Counted from the first letter of the stretch, positions 18,382 to 28,138 are shown. The stretch is 64,000 bases of DNA from Lysinibacillus pakistanensis (GCF_030123245.1 NZ_CP126101.1:308501-372500), one strand, 5' to 3'. The notes: a model not told the origin generated them from the letters alone. Made by a program: numbers and translations.

Positions 18382-18696
18382 TTAAATTATTTTGACATAA
18401 AAATCCTTACCATTAATTAGTTCGCTAAGTTCAATGGCATAATTGGTTTTATAGTAATCGTATATATTGCGTGCTAACCCGGAGTGACCATTTAAATATG
18501 TTCCCTTTATAATTTCCTTACGTGGATTATGAAAATCAAAATACAAGCGTGAATCGTGGCACATTGTATCCAAAATAGCTTTAAATTCTTGCTCTTCAAT
18601 ATGAATTCCACGCGTATATTTGCATTCTCTGCGGTACGTATCATGAGAAACATTGACTGGGGAAGGCTCAAGAATCATTTCGATTTTTTTATTCAA
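18382..18696 (-). CDS. hypothetical protein
   Basis: This 104-residue soluble protein is not recognised. It has mixed charge, with CHDSRLYFDFHNPRKEII near the middle and a tyrosine-rich C-terminal half (GLARNIYDYYKTNYAIEL). It has no signal peptide or membrane segment. The start is a TTG at 18696, supported by AAAGGAG ten bases upstream. It is transcribed alone between the convergent tcyP terminator and ypsA. Coding potential looks real from its length and ribosome binding site. Confidence 0.65.
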   Translation of the reverse strand: MNKKIEMILEPSPVNVSHDTYRRECKYTRGIHIEEQEFKAILDTMCHDSRLYFDFHNPRKEIIKGTYLNGHSGLARNIYDYYKTNYAIELSELINGKDFYVKII

Positions 18697-18817
18697 ATGT
18701 CAACAGCTCCTTTTAGGATATTAGCAACATGACTAGATGAAATTCAAAGATGGTTATTTTAATGAGTTAACCTTATAATTAAGTATATAATTGTCAGAAA
18801 ATTATATCAATATTTTT

Positions 18818-19372
18818 CTACCAATCTTGTTGCGCTATTTCCTCAGCTATTACTTGTAAGTCGTAGGCATTAATTGTTAAAAGTGTGTAGTCGTGAGTGT
18901 CCATATATTTTTCTGCTAGACGCTTCATATATTTTGGGGAGCCCTCGTTTTCTTCATCATAAATAAGTAGCAGACCATCTGTGTTTTGAATGATAAATTT
19001 ATCCTTCTCGATAAATTGCCAGGGAGCCTCATATGGCTTTTTCGTAACACTCGTCACAAAATCTGCTTGAGCTAATAAGGCTTGATATTTTTCCTTTTTA
19101 TGGTCCTGCCAATTTTTCTCCTGCTCAAGGAAGGGAGTAATAACTGCATATTTTAAATGAGGGAATTCTTTTTTTAATAGCAAGACAATTTCAGCTCCCC
19201 AAGTTTCTACACCGGGCTGTCCACTAATGATAATCCACTCTAAGCCTTCATCCATTAGTATACGTAGATGGGTTTCAAGCGCTTTTTTGATAATGGCTAT
19301 ACCTGGATGCTTGTCATTGAAAATTCCGAGTTCATGAGGCTTATAGCCAGTGATAATGAGTCGTTGTAACAA
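18818..19372 (-). CDS. ypsA: YpsA-like DUF1273 (SLOG-fold) protein
   Basis: The 184-residue protein begins LIITGYKPHELGIF, the hallmark of YpsA. It contains IIISGQPGVETWGAEIV, the Rossmann-like glycine-containing nucleotide-binding element of SLOG/LOG-fold proteins, and QNTDGLLLIYDEENEGSPKY near the C-terminus. YpsA affects cell division (FtsZ) in Firmicutes; the ligand is unknown. The start is TTG at 19372, with a GGGGG ribosome binding site about seven bases upstream. It stands alone. Confidence 0.9.
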   Translation of the reverse strand: MLQRLIITGYKPHELGIFNDKHPGIAIIKKALETHLRILMDEGLEWIIISGQPGVETWGAEIVLLLKKEFPHLKYAVITPFLEQEKNWQDHKKEKYQALLAQADFVTSVTKKPYEAPWQFIEKDKFIIQNTDGLLLIYDEENEGSPKYMKRLAEKYMDTHDYTLLTINAYDLQVIAEEIAQQDW

Positions 19373-19462
19373 TAAAATGCCCCCTAATCTGTATAGTAGT
19401 AATAGTATACAGTAGGAGGCAATAGAAAACGAATTCCTTTATGCTTTACAGTCGTTAAAAAG

Positions 19463-19558
19463 TTAAAATGCAAATAGTGTTAGGACTACAGCTACAGCAG
19501 CACAGATGCCTAAAAACCACCATGTGTCTGTAAAGTCCTCTTTGGTGTCACTATTCAT
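19463..19558 (-). CDS. 31-residue single-pass membrane protein
   Basis: The short ORF encodes MNSDTKEDFTDTWWFLGICA and then AVAVVLTLFAF. It has an acidic head, a WW anchor and one 17-19 residue membrane helix. Its ATG overlaps the stop of the upstream DUF418 gene (ATGAATAG), and AAAGGA lies ten bases before it, so it looks translationally coupled. No family is recognised. The size makes the call provisional, but codon use and topology are coherent. Confidence 0.55.
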   Translation of the reverse strand: MNSDTKEDFTDTWWFLGICAAVAVVLTLFAF

Positions 19559-20714
19559 GTGTTATCTGTCCTTTCTTTTTAATCTGTCCATTCCATGACC
19601 AATTTGTCCATGCTCGTAGTACAGCTTCGAATGGTCCGCGCTTAAATTTCTTTAAATAGGCAATGCTAAACGCGCATTGCAAGCTATAAACTATAATACC
19701 GAATACAATGCCGCCAAGAACTCCCAGCTTGCTATATAATCCTAGGCCATATCCGTAAAAGATTGTTGTACAAATAATGGTTTGCATTAGATAATTAGTA
19801 AGTGATAATTTACCAACACTTTCAAAGGCAGGGGAGAGCAATTGAACAGGACGTGATTTAAATAATAGTGCTGCTAGGCAGACATAGCCAATTGCTAAAA
19901 GCTGTGAGCCTCCCATTACTAAAAGATTCGAAAAATTATTTTCTATAAAACTAAAACTTTTACAAGCTAGCCCAATCGGAACAAGTAATGCACCTAGTTT
20001 ATACCATTTTTTCTCGTCCTCCATATTCACAAATGCTTGCTTTTTAGCGAATCCCATACCAAGTAGGAACAAAGGAGCGTAGAAGATAGGTGCAAATATA
20101 AGGATGATGAAAATATAGGAAGGATCATCCATTCCAGGAGGTAAAGTATTTGCTCGAAAATCATAAATATCTAAATAACTTCCATTTGCATACAAATTAT
20201 CAGCTTGCTCGATGTAAGTCTCTAATTCTTTTTGTTCCTTTTTAGTTGGATCCATGTGACCGAATGTTAAAGCGGTTGTCAGTACAAAAAGAATCCCAGC
20301 CCAAATAAAAAGTGTTTTTGGCTTACGGTTAATAAAAGGGAGTAAAAATAGAGTCATGCAGCCATAGGATAGAAGTATATCTCCCTCCCATAACAGTGTT
20401 GAATGAAGCCAGCCAAGTGCAATAAGCCCAGTGGCACGACGTAAAATGGACCAGCGACTTTTATTTTTTCTTTTACGAATGGATTCAATCATTTTAATAA
20501 GAGAGAAGCCAAATAAAATTGTAAAAATAGGCATGAATGATCCTTCGATGAAGATTTTAACGAAATATAAAGCACCATTATCGATGGTTGAAAGATGTTG
20601 AAGCTCATCTTTACCATACATGCCAAATTGGAAAATCAGTAAATTCGCCATTAAGATGCCAAATAAACTAAAGCCACGCATTGTATCAATGAAGGTTACA
20701 CGGTTTGTTGTCAT
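19551..20714 (-). CDS. DUF418 family membrane protein (YeiB-like)
   Basis: The 387-residue protein has about ten membrane segments. The N-terminal IDTMRGFSLFGILMANLLIFQ and the C-terminal GKLSLTNYLMQTIICTTIFYGYGLGLY followed by FKRGPFEAVLRAWT are diagnostic of the DUF418/YeiB family, related to acyltransferase-3-type membrane enzymes. The substrate is unknown. It has its own start ATG and a moderate ribosome binding site. It ends by overlapping a 31-residue membrane ORF and is divergent from the response regulator gene. Confidence 0.88.
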   Translation of the reverse strand: MTTNRVTFIDTMRGFSLFGILMANLLIFQFGMYGKDELQHLSTIDNGALYFVKIFIEGSFMPIFTILFGFSLIKMIESIRKRKNKSRWSILRRATGLIALGWLHSTLLWEGDILLSYGCMTLFLLPFINRKPKTLFIWAGILFVLTTALTFGHMDPTKKEQKELETYIEQADNLYANGSYLDIYDFRANTLPPGMDDPSYIFIILIFAPIFYAPLFLLGMGFAKKQAFVNMEDEKKWYKLGALLVPIGLACKSFSFIENNFSNLLVMGGSQLLAIGYVCLAALLFKSRPVQLLSPAFESVGKLSLTNYLMQTIICTTIFYGYGLGLYSKLGVLGGIVFGIIVYSLQCAFSIAYLKKFKRGPFEAVLRAWTNWSWNGQIKKKGQITHE

Positions 20715-20817
20715 TGCGTTTTATCTCCTTAATTGGTTATCTTATACATAGTGTACTTAGTAAAGCTTATGGCTAAATAATGACAGCCTTAAAGTAATCT
20801 TAAAAGTAGGTGGTAGA

Positions 20818-21519
20818 ATGCAAGATGCATCAATTTTAGTGTTAGAGGATGAACGTGCTATTGCGGAAATGATTGAAATTATATTGGGGAAAGATGGATT
20901 TTCAAACATTACATTATGTAGCACTGTAGAAGAAGCGAAAAAGAACTTAGAGATGAAAGCCTTTGATTTTTATTTATTAGATATAATGCTACCAGATGGA
21001 AATGGGATAGAAATGGCGAATCTAATTCGTGAGCGTAGCGATGCGCCTGTATTCTTTTTAACTGCCAAGGGTAGTGATGCTGATAAGCTTCGGGGGTTTA
21101 TGAATGGAGCAGATGATTATATTACAAAACCATTTAATCCACTTGAGCTGGTAGCGAGGGTGAAGGTACAGCTTGGACGCTATCTTAAAAAGAAGGATGT
21201 ATCACAAAACCATCTTTTTGTATGTAGTCGATTTACATTTAATATCGATGCAGCAGAGATAATCGTAGATGGGACAAAGGAAATTATTAGTGGGCGTTTA
21301 TTTCATTTATTAAAATATTTATGTGAAAATACTGGGCAGGTATTATCAAAGGAGCAAATTTATGAGCGTGTATGGGGCGATTGCTTATTTGATGATAATA
21401 CTGTAATGGTGCATATTCGAAAACTGCGAGAAAAAATAGAAAAGAATCCAGGTAAACCAACTTGCATTATAACTGTAAGAGGCATTGGTTATAAACTTGT
21501 CGGAGATGCTCTTTCATGA
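20818..21519 (+). CDS. OmpR-family response regulator
   Basis: The 233-residue regulator has a receiver domain (E10-D11 acidic pair, phospho-acceptor Asp55 in LLDIMLPDGNG, conserved Thr in FFLTAKG and Lys in DYITKPF). A C-terminal winged helix follows (HIRKLREKIE...TVRGIGYKLV). Its stop overlaps the ATG of the kinase gene, so it is co-expressed with its partner. Targets are unknown; the divergent DUF418 gene is a candidate from position only. Confidence 0.94.
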   Translation: MQDASILVLEDERAIAEMIEIILGKDGFSNITLCSTVEEAKKNLEMKAFDFYLLDIMLPDGNGIEMANLIRERSDAPVFFLTAKGSDADKLRGFMNGADDYITKPFNPLELVARVKVQLGRYLKKKDVSQNHLFVCSRFTFNIDAAEIIVDGTKEIISGRLFHLLKYLCENTGQVLSKEQIYERVWGDCLFDDNTVMVHIRKLREKIEKNPGKPTCIITVRGIGYKLVGDALS

Positions 21520-23165
21520 AGCCAGCCAGAAAATTAACACTTCGTTTTGTATCTTATTTCATTGTTTTTTATTTGTTAATTATCTCAGGCTTTGTCATTA
21601 GTTTGGTGTCCTTCGGGATCTTTATCAATAAACGAGTGGGCGATAATATTCATGTAATGACCTCCTACGAAATTAAAGATGATGCTGTTGTAGAAAAGGG
21701 AGCCTCTATTAAAATTGCTGATTATTTAGTGAAGAGAGCGAATGAGAATGCAGGACAATTATACTTATTTGATCAATCCATGAACATTGTTGATTACACA
21801 GGAGACATATGTGAGCTATGTGGAATGACGGATAGTGAGGTATTGAATCTTAAGAGACTAGGTATGCATACATGGGAGATTCCTGGCTATTATTTATTAT
21901 TTCTGCCAATATCACCTGTTCAGTCAATTATTGAGGATTCACTTCAAAGTTGGGAAGAAAAGGGAGAGATACCGTCAGAGCTACTTCAACGTATTCAGGA
22001 TAAAAAGGCATCTATTGAAATCTATAATGAGCAATGGGACCGTGTAGAAGTCATTGGAGAGCGTTATAAAAAACTCCATAAGCCACAGTTGCTAGAAGAA
22101 AAATACGATATTTTTGAGCATGAAGAGTTAATACAGAGTGCAGCTTTAGAAAATGGTTCAACACTGGTTGTGCGCATGCCAAATCCATCGTATAAGCCAT
22201 TTGAGGAGCCATTTAATAAAGCAATGCTGTTATTTATCTCCACCTTTTTTGGAGGGCACATTATCTTGTTAATTGGTGTAATATTTTTATCTATAAGCAT
22301 TTCTCGTCAATTTGTACGACCACTTGTTTATGTATTATCTCGAATCGACCGACTTACTCAGTTTGATTATAGTGAGGTAAGTGACAAGAATATTCATCAT
22401 CAGAAGACAGGGAAGCTAAAAAAGAAATTTAAATTATTTCAACCTGTGGATGAATCTCTCAACCATTTATCAGAACGACTTTCTTTTAATGAACGGCAAA
22501 TTAAACAAGCAGAGCAATTACGCGAAGAGTGGATTACAGGGCTATCACATGATTTAAAAACACCTCTTAGCTCAATTTATGGTTACTCCACTATGCTTGC
22601 TTCAGAAGACTATAATTGGTCAATGGAGGAAATGCGTATTTTTGCAAGTACAATGCAGGAAAAAGCAACGTATATGGATGCACTTATTCAGGATTTAACC
22701 TATACGTATCAATTAAAAAATAAAGCCATTCAACTTGAAAAAGTATTGATACCACTTGCTTCGTGGCTACCAAAGTTCGTGGATGAGCAAGTATCTGTAA
22801 ATGTATATGGAGATGTTATGTTGGAAGCTGATGAGCTTTTGTTAAAACGAATTTTAGATAATTTGATTACCAATGCGAAAAAATATACACCTAAAGGCAC
22901 CAAAGTAATGGTAGATGCACAGCAAATCAATAAATCTGTAGTAATGACAATCACTGATCAAGGACCTGGCATACCACAGGAAGAGTTAGATAATTTATTT
23001 GAACGATATTATAGAGGTACTAATACTACGGATGATACTACTGGTACAGGATTGGGACTAGCTATTACGAAACAATTAATTGATCTGCATAATGGATCGA
23101 TCAGCGTTCGAACAGACTCGGATGGCACAGTTTTTGTTTTAACATTTCAATGTCAATCATTATAA
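21516..23165 (+). CDS. sensor histidine kinase
   Basis: The 549-residue kinase has membrane segments at about residues 12-36 and 235-260, enclosing an extracytoplasmic sensor domain of about 200 residues. That domain contains a vicinal cysteine pair (DICELCGM). The cytoplasmic part carries the H box (GLSHDLKTPLSS), N box (ILDNLITNAKKY), G1 (DQGPGIP) and G2 (GTGLGLAI), all intact. It starts inside the stop of the response regulator gene (ATGA). The CxxC pair may bind metal or sense redox state, which is inference. Confidence 0.93.
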   Translation: MKPARKLTLRFVSYFIVFYLLIISGFVISLVSFGIFINKRVGDNIHVMTSYEIKDDAVVEKGASIKIADYLVKRANENAGQLYLFDQSMNIVDYTGDICELCGMTDSEVLNLKRLGMHTWEIPGYYLLFLPISPVQSIIEDSLQSWEEKGEIPSELLQRIQDKKASIEIYNEQWDRVEVIGERYKKLHKPQLLEEKYDIFEHEELIQSAALENGSTLVVRMPNPSYKPFEEPFNKAMLLFISTFFGGHIILLIGVIFLSISISRQFVRPLVYVLSRIDRLTQFDYSEVSDKNIHHQKTGKLKKKFKLFQPVDESLNHLSERLSFNERQIKQAEQLREEWITGLSHDLKTPLSSIYGYSTMLASEDYNWSMEEMRIFASTMQEKATYMDALIQDLTYTYQLKNKAIQLEKVLIPLASWLPKFVDEQVSVNVYGDVMLEADELLLKRILDNLITNAKKYTPKGTKVMVDAQQINKSVVMTITDQGPGIPQEELDNLFERYYRGTNTTDDTTGTGLGLAITKQLIDLHNGSISVRTDSDGTVFVLTFQCQSL

Positions 23166-23167
23166 AG

Positions 23168-23206
23168 AAGGGTAGTACAGGTGATGAATCACTTTGTACT
23201 ACCCTT
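23168..23206. terminator. bidirectional terminator
   Basis: A long hairpin (AAGGGTAGTACA paired with TGTACTACCCTT, plus an inner GTGA/TCAC) lies between the convergent kinase and TetR genes, with T-rich sequence after it on the plus strand. Confidence 0.88.
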
Positions 23207-23210
23207 TGCT

Positions 23211-24116
23211 TTATTTTTTGCATCTCTCAGATGGCTGTTCAACTTTTACGTATCGCCAAAGGCTATTGGCAATATCCCGTGCTTCTGCTACGTGCTCCGT
23301 TCCAACGAAAGCCTTACGGAAAGGTGTAAGAAGTGATTCAATGATAAAAAGCTTTGGTTTTTCACGCTGTAGTTCCTCTAATAAAAATTCCACGTATTCT
23401 AGGCCTTCCACTGTTTCATTCTTAGATAAACCCTTTTTAAAGCCTCTTAATTGCTCAATAACTGTGTCTTTATTAACTGCTTTATAATTCACAACATTTT
23501 GGATGGTGTTAATCATTTCAATACTGACAATGATTTCTTTTGATTCAAGCATAGCAGGTATAATTACGCTAATATTGCGTAATGCTACACGTACAATTGC
23601 TTCGCGATTTATATATTTATAATCAGCAATTAAAACAGCTCGCAATGTCAGATTAATCATACCAAGTGTTTGCACGGCACATTCATAGCTAATTGGACTA
23701 ATTTCTTCTCCAAATACTTGAACAAGTCGATTTGCAAGCCACTCCAGCTCTTGTAAGTGATAGTTTATAATGATTTTTTTAAGTTCATTATCCCGAGAAT
23801 GGAATATAGACTCAAAAATTTGGATTAAATTATGCTCACGATTGACATACATAAGTACTGCTACTTGCTGAGTTAAGACTTCCAGGTCGGTAGGATCTTT
23901 GCCGTATAGAAGCTCGTGACGACGATTACTAGCTTCCTCACGCCCCTCATCTAATATGGCGATTAGGCATTCATTTTTAGAAGAAAAATGATTATAAAAT
24001 GTTCCCTTTGAAATTTTAGCTGCACCAATGATGTCGTTAATGGATGTATCAACGAATCCTTTTTCAATAAATAAGTCTCTTGCAGCAGAAATAATTTGCC
24101 TTTTTCTTTTATTCAT
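23211..24116 (-). CDS. TetR/AcrR family transcriptional regulator
   Basis: The protein has 301 residues, longer than the usual 190-220 of the family. The N-terminal helix-turn-helix is IISAARDLFIEKGFVDTSIN, then IIGAAKISKGTFYNHFSSK. A long ligand-binding part follows, with an extra C-terminal region of about 90 residues. It is divergent from a DHA2 drug-efflux gene, so it is probably the local repressor of that pump and of itself. The extended C-terminus is unusual and could be a second ligand or dimerisation module. Confidence 0.9.
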   Translation of the reverse strand: MNKRKRQIISAARDLFIEKGFVDTSINDIIGAAKISKGTFYNHFSSKNECLIAILDEGREEASNRRHELLYGKDPTDLEVLTQQVAVLMYVNREHNLIQIFESIFHSRDNELKKIIINYHLQELEWLANRLVQVFGEEISPISYECAVQTLGMINLTLRAVLIADYKYINREAIVRVALRNISVIIPAMLESKEIIVSIEMINTIQNVVNYKAVNKDTVIEQLRGFKKGLSKNETVEGLEYVEFLLEELQREKPKLFIIESLLTPFRKAFVGTEHVAEARDIANSLWRYVKVEQPSERCKK

Positions 24117-24203
24117 AACCTCACCTTTTTATCAATATTATACTCTTATTCTATAGCTAAAATGCTTATTTATCAACGTTTAAAATTTTTATAGACTTAA
24201 TTC

Positions 24204-24232
24204 TTGAAAAAAGTAGACTGCGAGTATAAAAT
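24204..24232 (+). promoter_or_regulatory. sigma-A promoter of the DHA2 efflux gene
   Basis: TTGAAA and TAAAAT are spaced by 17 bases, 40 bases before the start codon. It lies in the interval shared with the divergent TetR gene and is the likely repressor target. Confidence 0.65.
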
Positions 24233-24271
24233 AAGTTTTATCGAAAAACAAGAAAGAATTGAGGGATTTAT

Positions 24272-25786
24272 ATGGAAAGTGAGCAAACAATGAAAAAGCC
24301 CCCGTATGGAATGATTTCGATTTTATTTGTGGGGGCATTTGTTGCTTTTCTAAATAACACATTGTTAAATGTTGCTTTACCAACAATCATGAAAGATTTT
24401 GGTATAACATATTCAAAGGTACAATGGCTTGCAACAGGTTATATGCTAGTAAGTGGTATTCTAGTGCCAGCTTCAGCGTTCTTCGTTACACGCTTTAAAA
24501 ATAGACATTTGTTTATTGCAGCGATGTCAGTCTTTACAATTGGTACAATTATGGCCGGCTTTGCACCTAACTTCGAAGTATTATTAGCAGGTCGTATGGT
24601 GCAAGCAGCTGGTGCTTCAAGTATGTCCCCGCTTTTAATGAATGTAATGCTGATTAGTTTCCCGAAAGAAAAACGCGGTGCAGCAATGGGAATCTTCGGT
24701 CTAGTAATGATTTCTGCCCCAGCAATAGGTCCTACATTATCAGGATATATTGTTGAGCACCATGATTGGCGCATGCTATTCCAAATGATTATTCCGTTTG
24801 CTGTTATTAGTTTGTTGTTTGGTATTTGGAAATTAGAGAACGTGATGGAGACACGTAAGGTTCATTTAGATCTACTTTCAGTCCTATTATCAACAATCGC
24901 ATTCGGTGGTATTCTATATGGTTTCAGTACTGCAGGGGATAAGGGCTGGTCAAGTCCTTGGGTATATGGCCCAATTTCAATTGGATCTATTGCTTTACTG
25001 ATATTTATCTTTAAACAGCTACGCATGGATCAACCTTTGCTAAATTTACGTATTTATAAATATCCAATGTTTGCATTGGGTTCAGCTATCTCAATTATCG
25101 TGTCAATGGCTATGTTCTCTGGTATGATTTTAACTCCTGCTTATGTACAATCCATTCGTGGAATTGATCCATTTAAAGCAGGCCTAATGATGCTTCCAGG
25201 AGCACTTGTAATGGGGATTATGTCGCCGATTACAGGGAAACTTTTTGATAAATTTGGGCCGCGTATTCTAGCAATTATCGGGTTAGCTATTACAACAGCT
25301 GCAACATTCGGGTTAACAAAATTAGAATTAGATTCAAGCTATACATTTATCGTGTCTATGTACACAATTCGTATGTTCGGTATGTCAATGGTTATGATGC
25401 CAATTATGACAAATGGTTTAAATCAATTACCACAAATGATGAACCCGCATGGTACAGCCATTAATAATACTGTACAGCAAGTGGCAGGAGCAATTGGTAG
25501 TGCTGTAATGGTTACATTTATGAATAACCGTAAAAAAGCTACAGCCCAGGATTTAATTGCAGAAGCTAAAGCGAATGCAGCGCAATCAGGAGCTGCTCCA
25601 ACACCTGAACAAATGCAGCAAATGCAGGACCAAATTATGCAAACTGCCTTATTGGATGGAATTACACACTCATTCTTTATAGCAGCTTGCGTTACAGTAA
25701 TTGCCTTTGTACTTGCATTCTTCTTAAAACGTGTGAAAATTGAAAGTGTAGCTGCACATATGGATTTGAAAAAACCAACTAAATAA
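24272..25786 (+). CDS. DHA2-family MFS multidrug efflux transporter
   Basis: The 504-residue protein has 14 predicted membrane segments. The motifs LNNTLLNVALPTIMKDF (DHA2 motif D1), a GRMVQAAGASSMSPL-type segment and motif C (ISAPAIGPTLSGYIV) mark an EmrB/QacA-type proton antiporter. A strong ribosome binding site (GAGGG) and promoter precede it, and a terminator follows within six bases. The divergent TetR gene suggests induction by a toxic compound. The actual substrate is unknown. Confidence 0.92.
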   Translation: MESEQTMKKPPYGMISILFVGAFVAFLNNTLLNVALPTIMKDFGITYSKVQWLATGYMLVSGILVPASAFFVTRFKNRHLFIAAMSVFTIGTIMAGFAPNFEVLLAGRMVQAAGASSMSPLLMNVMLISFPKEKRGAAMGIFGLVMISAPAIGPTLSGYIVEHHDWRMLFQMIIPFAVISLLFGIWKLENVMETRKVHLDLLSVLLSTIAFGGILYGFSTAGDKGWSSPWVYGPISIGSIALLIFIFKQLRMDQPLLNLRIYKYPMFALGSAISIIVSMAMFSGMILTPAYVQSIRGIDPFKAGLMMLPGALVMGIMSPITGKLFDKFGPRILAIIGLAITTAATFGLTKLELDSSYTFIVSMYTIRMFGMSMVMMPIMTNGLNQLPQMMNPHGTAINNTVQQVAGAIGSAVMVTFMNNRKKATAQDLIAEAKANAAQSGAAPTPEQMQQMQDQIMQTALLDGITHSFFIAACVTVIAFVLAFFLKRVKIESVAAHMDLKKPTK

Positions 25787-25791
25787 TTTAT

Positions 25792-25829
25792 AACCTGCCA
25801 GAAGCAACTCTCAACTGGCAGGTTTTTTC
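25792..25829 (+). terminator. terminator of the DHA2 efflux gene
   Basis: A perfect 10-bp stem (25792-25801 with 25815-25824) is followed by six T. Confidence 0.92.
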
Positions 25830-25840
25830 TTTGTAGTAGG

Positions 25841-25891
25841 AATAAAAATAAACCCGTTTTTGTAGACACAATAGTGAATACAAAACGGGTT
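25841..25891 (-). terminator. terminator of the MMPL gene
   Basis: The stem AACCCGTTTTGTA paired with TACAAAAACGGGTT (one bulge) is followed on the minus strand by a T-rich tail. Confidence 0.82.
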
Positions 25892-25910
25892 CTTGCTTTG
25901 TATGATGATA

Positions 25911-28097
25911 TTAAATATCTTTTTTAAATAATGCCCCTGGCCAAAAAGCATATTTACCCAAAATGGTAGTGATCGCTGGAACTAGTAAAGGACGCACAAT
26001 GAATGTATCTAGAAGTACGCCAATAGCTGTAACGACACCAAACTGCACTAATACTTGAATTGGTAATGTCGCAAGTACTGCAAATGTTCCAGCCAAGATT
26101 AGCCCAGCAGATGTAATGACACTGCCTGTTCTAACAACACCTTCTTCTACTGCAGTTAAATGATCTGAAGTCTTACGTTTTTTCCATATCTCTGAAATCA
26201 TAAAGATATTATAATCTTCTCCAAGTGCTACTAAAAAGACAAAGGCATATAGTGGAATAGCTCCTGAAATGGCTTCAGCTCCCATAACATGATGTAAAAT
26301 AAGCCAGCCAGCCCCAAGTGCACCGAAATAGGAAATAATAACAGTGGCTAATAAATAAACTGTGGCTGTAAGGGAACGAAGATAGATAAATAATAATAGA
26401 GCAATCAAGGCAATCATCGTTGGCATAATAACTGTTTCATCCCTTACAGTAATTTGCTGCGTATTATATTGACTAGCTGTCTCGCCGCCAATCCATAGAT
26501 GCTGATCTGCCTCCTTAATGCCTTCAGTTTCAAGCATTTTTCCAACTTCTGCTTTCAGCTCTGGAATATGTGCTAATGCCTCCTTAGCATAAGGGTTAAT
26601 ATTTAAGGTTAGTTCATACAATTGTATATGATTATTCTTTTCTCCAATTTGAACATCTGTAACACTATCAATATAAGAGATAGATGCTAATTGCTGTTGT
26701 AAGTTAATATCGTTTCCCTTAGTGTCAATGACGAGCTGTATAGGTGCTAATTCACCAGGGGAGAAATTTTCTTCTATTAAAGTAAAGCCTTCACGTGACG
26801 GCATATCCTCTGGGAAGGAAGATAATAAATCAAATGTATATTGAATGCGTGGCACAAATACGGTTAAACCACCTAACAATAATAAAGTTGCTACAATCAC
26901 AATCCATGGTTTATGTGTCACGAAATGCCCGATTTTATGACTTGTTTTATGGGAAGGCTTGTTTTGTTTTTTACCTTTCCTTTGAGCCATGCCCTCTGTT
27001 CTTGGTACGAATGGGAAAAAGGCTACACGGCCGATTAAGACAAGAATTGCTGGAAGGACAACAAGTGCCGCAATTCCCATTACAAATACACCAAAGCTAA
27101 ATGGAACTGCAAAGCGTTGAAATGCACCGTAATGGGCAAGACTAAGAGTAGCTAGACCAATCACAACAGTTAAGGCACTCATCAAGATTGCGCCGCCAGA
27201 TTCTCTTACAGCAAGCTTCATAGCGGTTGTTTTATCCTCAACCTCAAAAAGAATTTCTCGGTACTTTGAGATTAAAAATAGACAATAGTCTGTACCTGCA
27301 CCAAAGAGTAATACGGTCATAATAGAAACAGCCTGTGAATCCTTAGCAATCCATCCTTTATCAGCAAAGAAGCCAAGCGTTGGACTGATAATACCATAAG
27401 CAAGACCCACAACGATTAAAGGGATGACAGCTAATAGTGGTGAACGATAGATAATAATTAATAGCACTAAAACAAGGAGTACAGTTGCCATTAATAATTT
27501 TGTATCAGCTTTTGAGAAAAGGCTGACTGCATCTGTTGCAATGCCAACTGGTCCAGAATAACGGACATGAAGTGCATCACTGGCCAAGTCCTTTTTCGTT
27601 TGGACATTATATTCATCCATTGTTTTCGTTAATGCATTTAAACTCTCTTGTAAAACATCAGTTGCTAGCCCTTTTTCAAAGAAAACAGGAGTAACAATGG
27701 TTGTACTGTTTTCAGATGCGGATGCAGCAATGGCTTGTGTAGGCATTTGATCATAAGGTGGAATCAGTGTTTGATGAGCTAAAGGTTTATCTGTTAGCTC
27801 TCCATAAATCTTTTGGATAACACCAAAATCATCAGTAGTTAGACCATTTTCTCGGTGCCAAACAAGTAATAAAGGTGTGCCTGCTTCATTAGGAAATTGT
27901 TCTGCAATAATAGTAGCGGCTTGTTCTGACATTTCTGTACTAGGTAGATTTTTACCTGATTCACTTTCAATGCTATTGATTTGTGGCCAAGCAAAGGATA
28001 GTGCAGTAACAAGTAAAACCCAAAAGACAAGAGTTAAAATGCGTCCCTTTTTACTTGCTACCATCGAGCCCCATTGCTCGAGTGGATGTTTTTTCAC
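25911..28097 (-). CDS. MMPL family (RND superfamily) exporter
   Basis: The 728-residue protein has 11-12 membrane segments in two homologous halves, each with a large extracytoplasmic loop. The conserved LLFGAGTDYCLFLISKYREIL (about residues 265-285) and the second-half LVALGEDYNIFMISEIWKKRK are the acidic, proton-relay-type motifs of MMPL/YdfJ proteins. Such proteins export lipids or hydrophobic drugs. It is divergent from a TetR regulator, with a 123-base shared interval, so substrate-induced derepression is likely. Confidence 0.9.
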   Translation of the reverse strand: MKKHPLEQWGSMVASKKGRILTLVFWVLLVTALSFAWPQINSIESESGKNLPSTEMSEQAATIIAEQFPNEAGTPLLLVWHRENGLTTDDFGVIQKIYGELTDKPLAHQTLIPPYDQMPTQAIAASASENSTTIVTPVFFEKGLATDVLQESLNALTKTMDEYNVQTKKDLASDALHVRYSGPVGIATDAVSLFSKADTKLLMATVLLVLVLLIIIYRSPLLAVIPLIVVGLAYGIISPTLGFFADKGWIAKDSQAVSIMTVLLFGAGTDYCLFLISKYREILFEVEDKTTAMKLAVRESGGAILMSALTVVIGLATLSLAHYGAFQRFAVPFSFGVFVMGIAALVVLPAILVLIGRVAFFPFVPRTEGMAQRKGKKQNKPSHKTSHKIGHFVTHKPWIVIVATLLLLGGLTVFVPRIQYTFDLLSSFPEDMPSREGFTLIEENFSPGELAPIQLVIDTKGNDINLQQQLASISYIDSVTDVQIGEKNNHIQLYELTLNINPYAKEALAHIPELKAEVGKMLETEGIKEADQHLWIGGETASQYNTQQITVRDETVIMPTMIALIALLLFIYLRSLTATVYLLATVIISYFGALGAGWLILHHVMGAEAISGAIPLYAFVFLVALGEDYNIFMISEIWKKRKTSDHLTAVEEGVVRTGSVITSAGLILAGTFAVLATLPIQVLVQFGVVTAIGVLLDTFIVRPLLVPAITTILGKYAFWPGALFKKDI

Positions 28098-28138
28098 GAG
28101 AAGACCTCCATTCCATATGAGTATTATTAATTATATAT

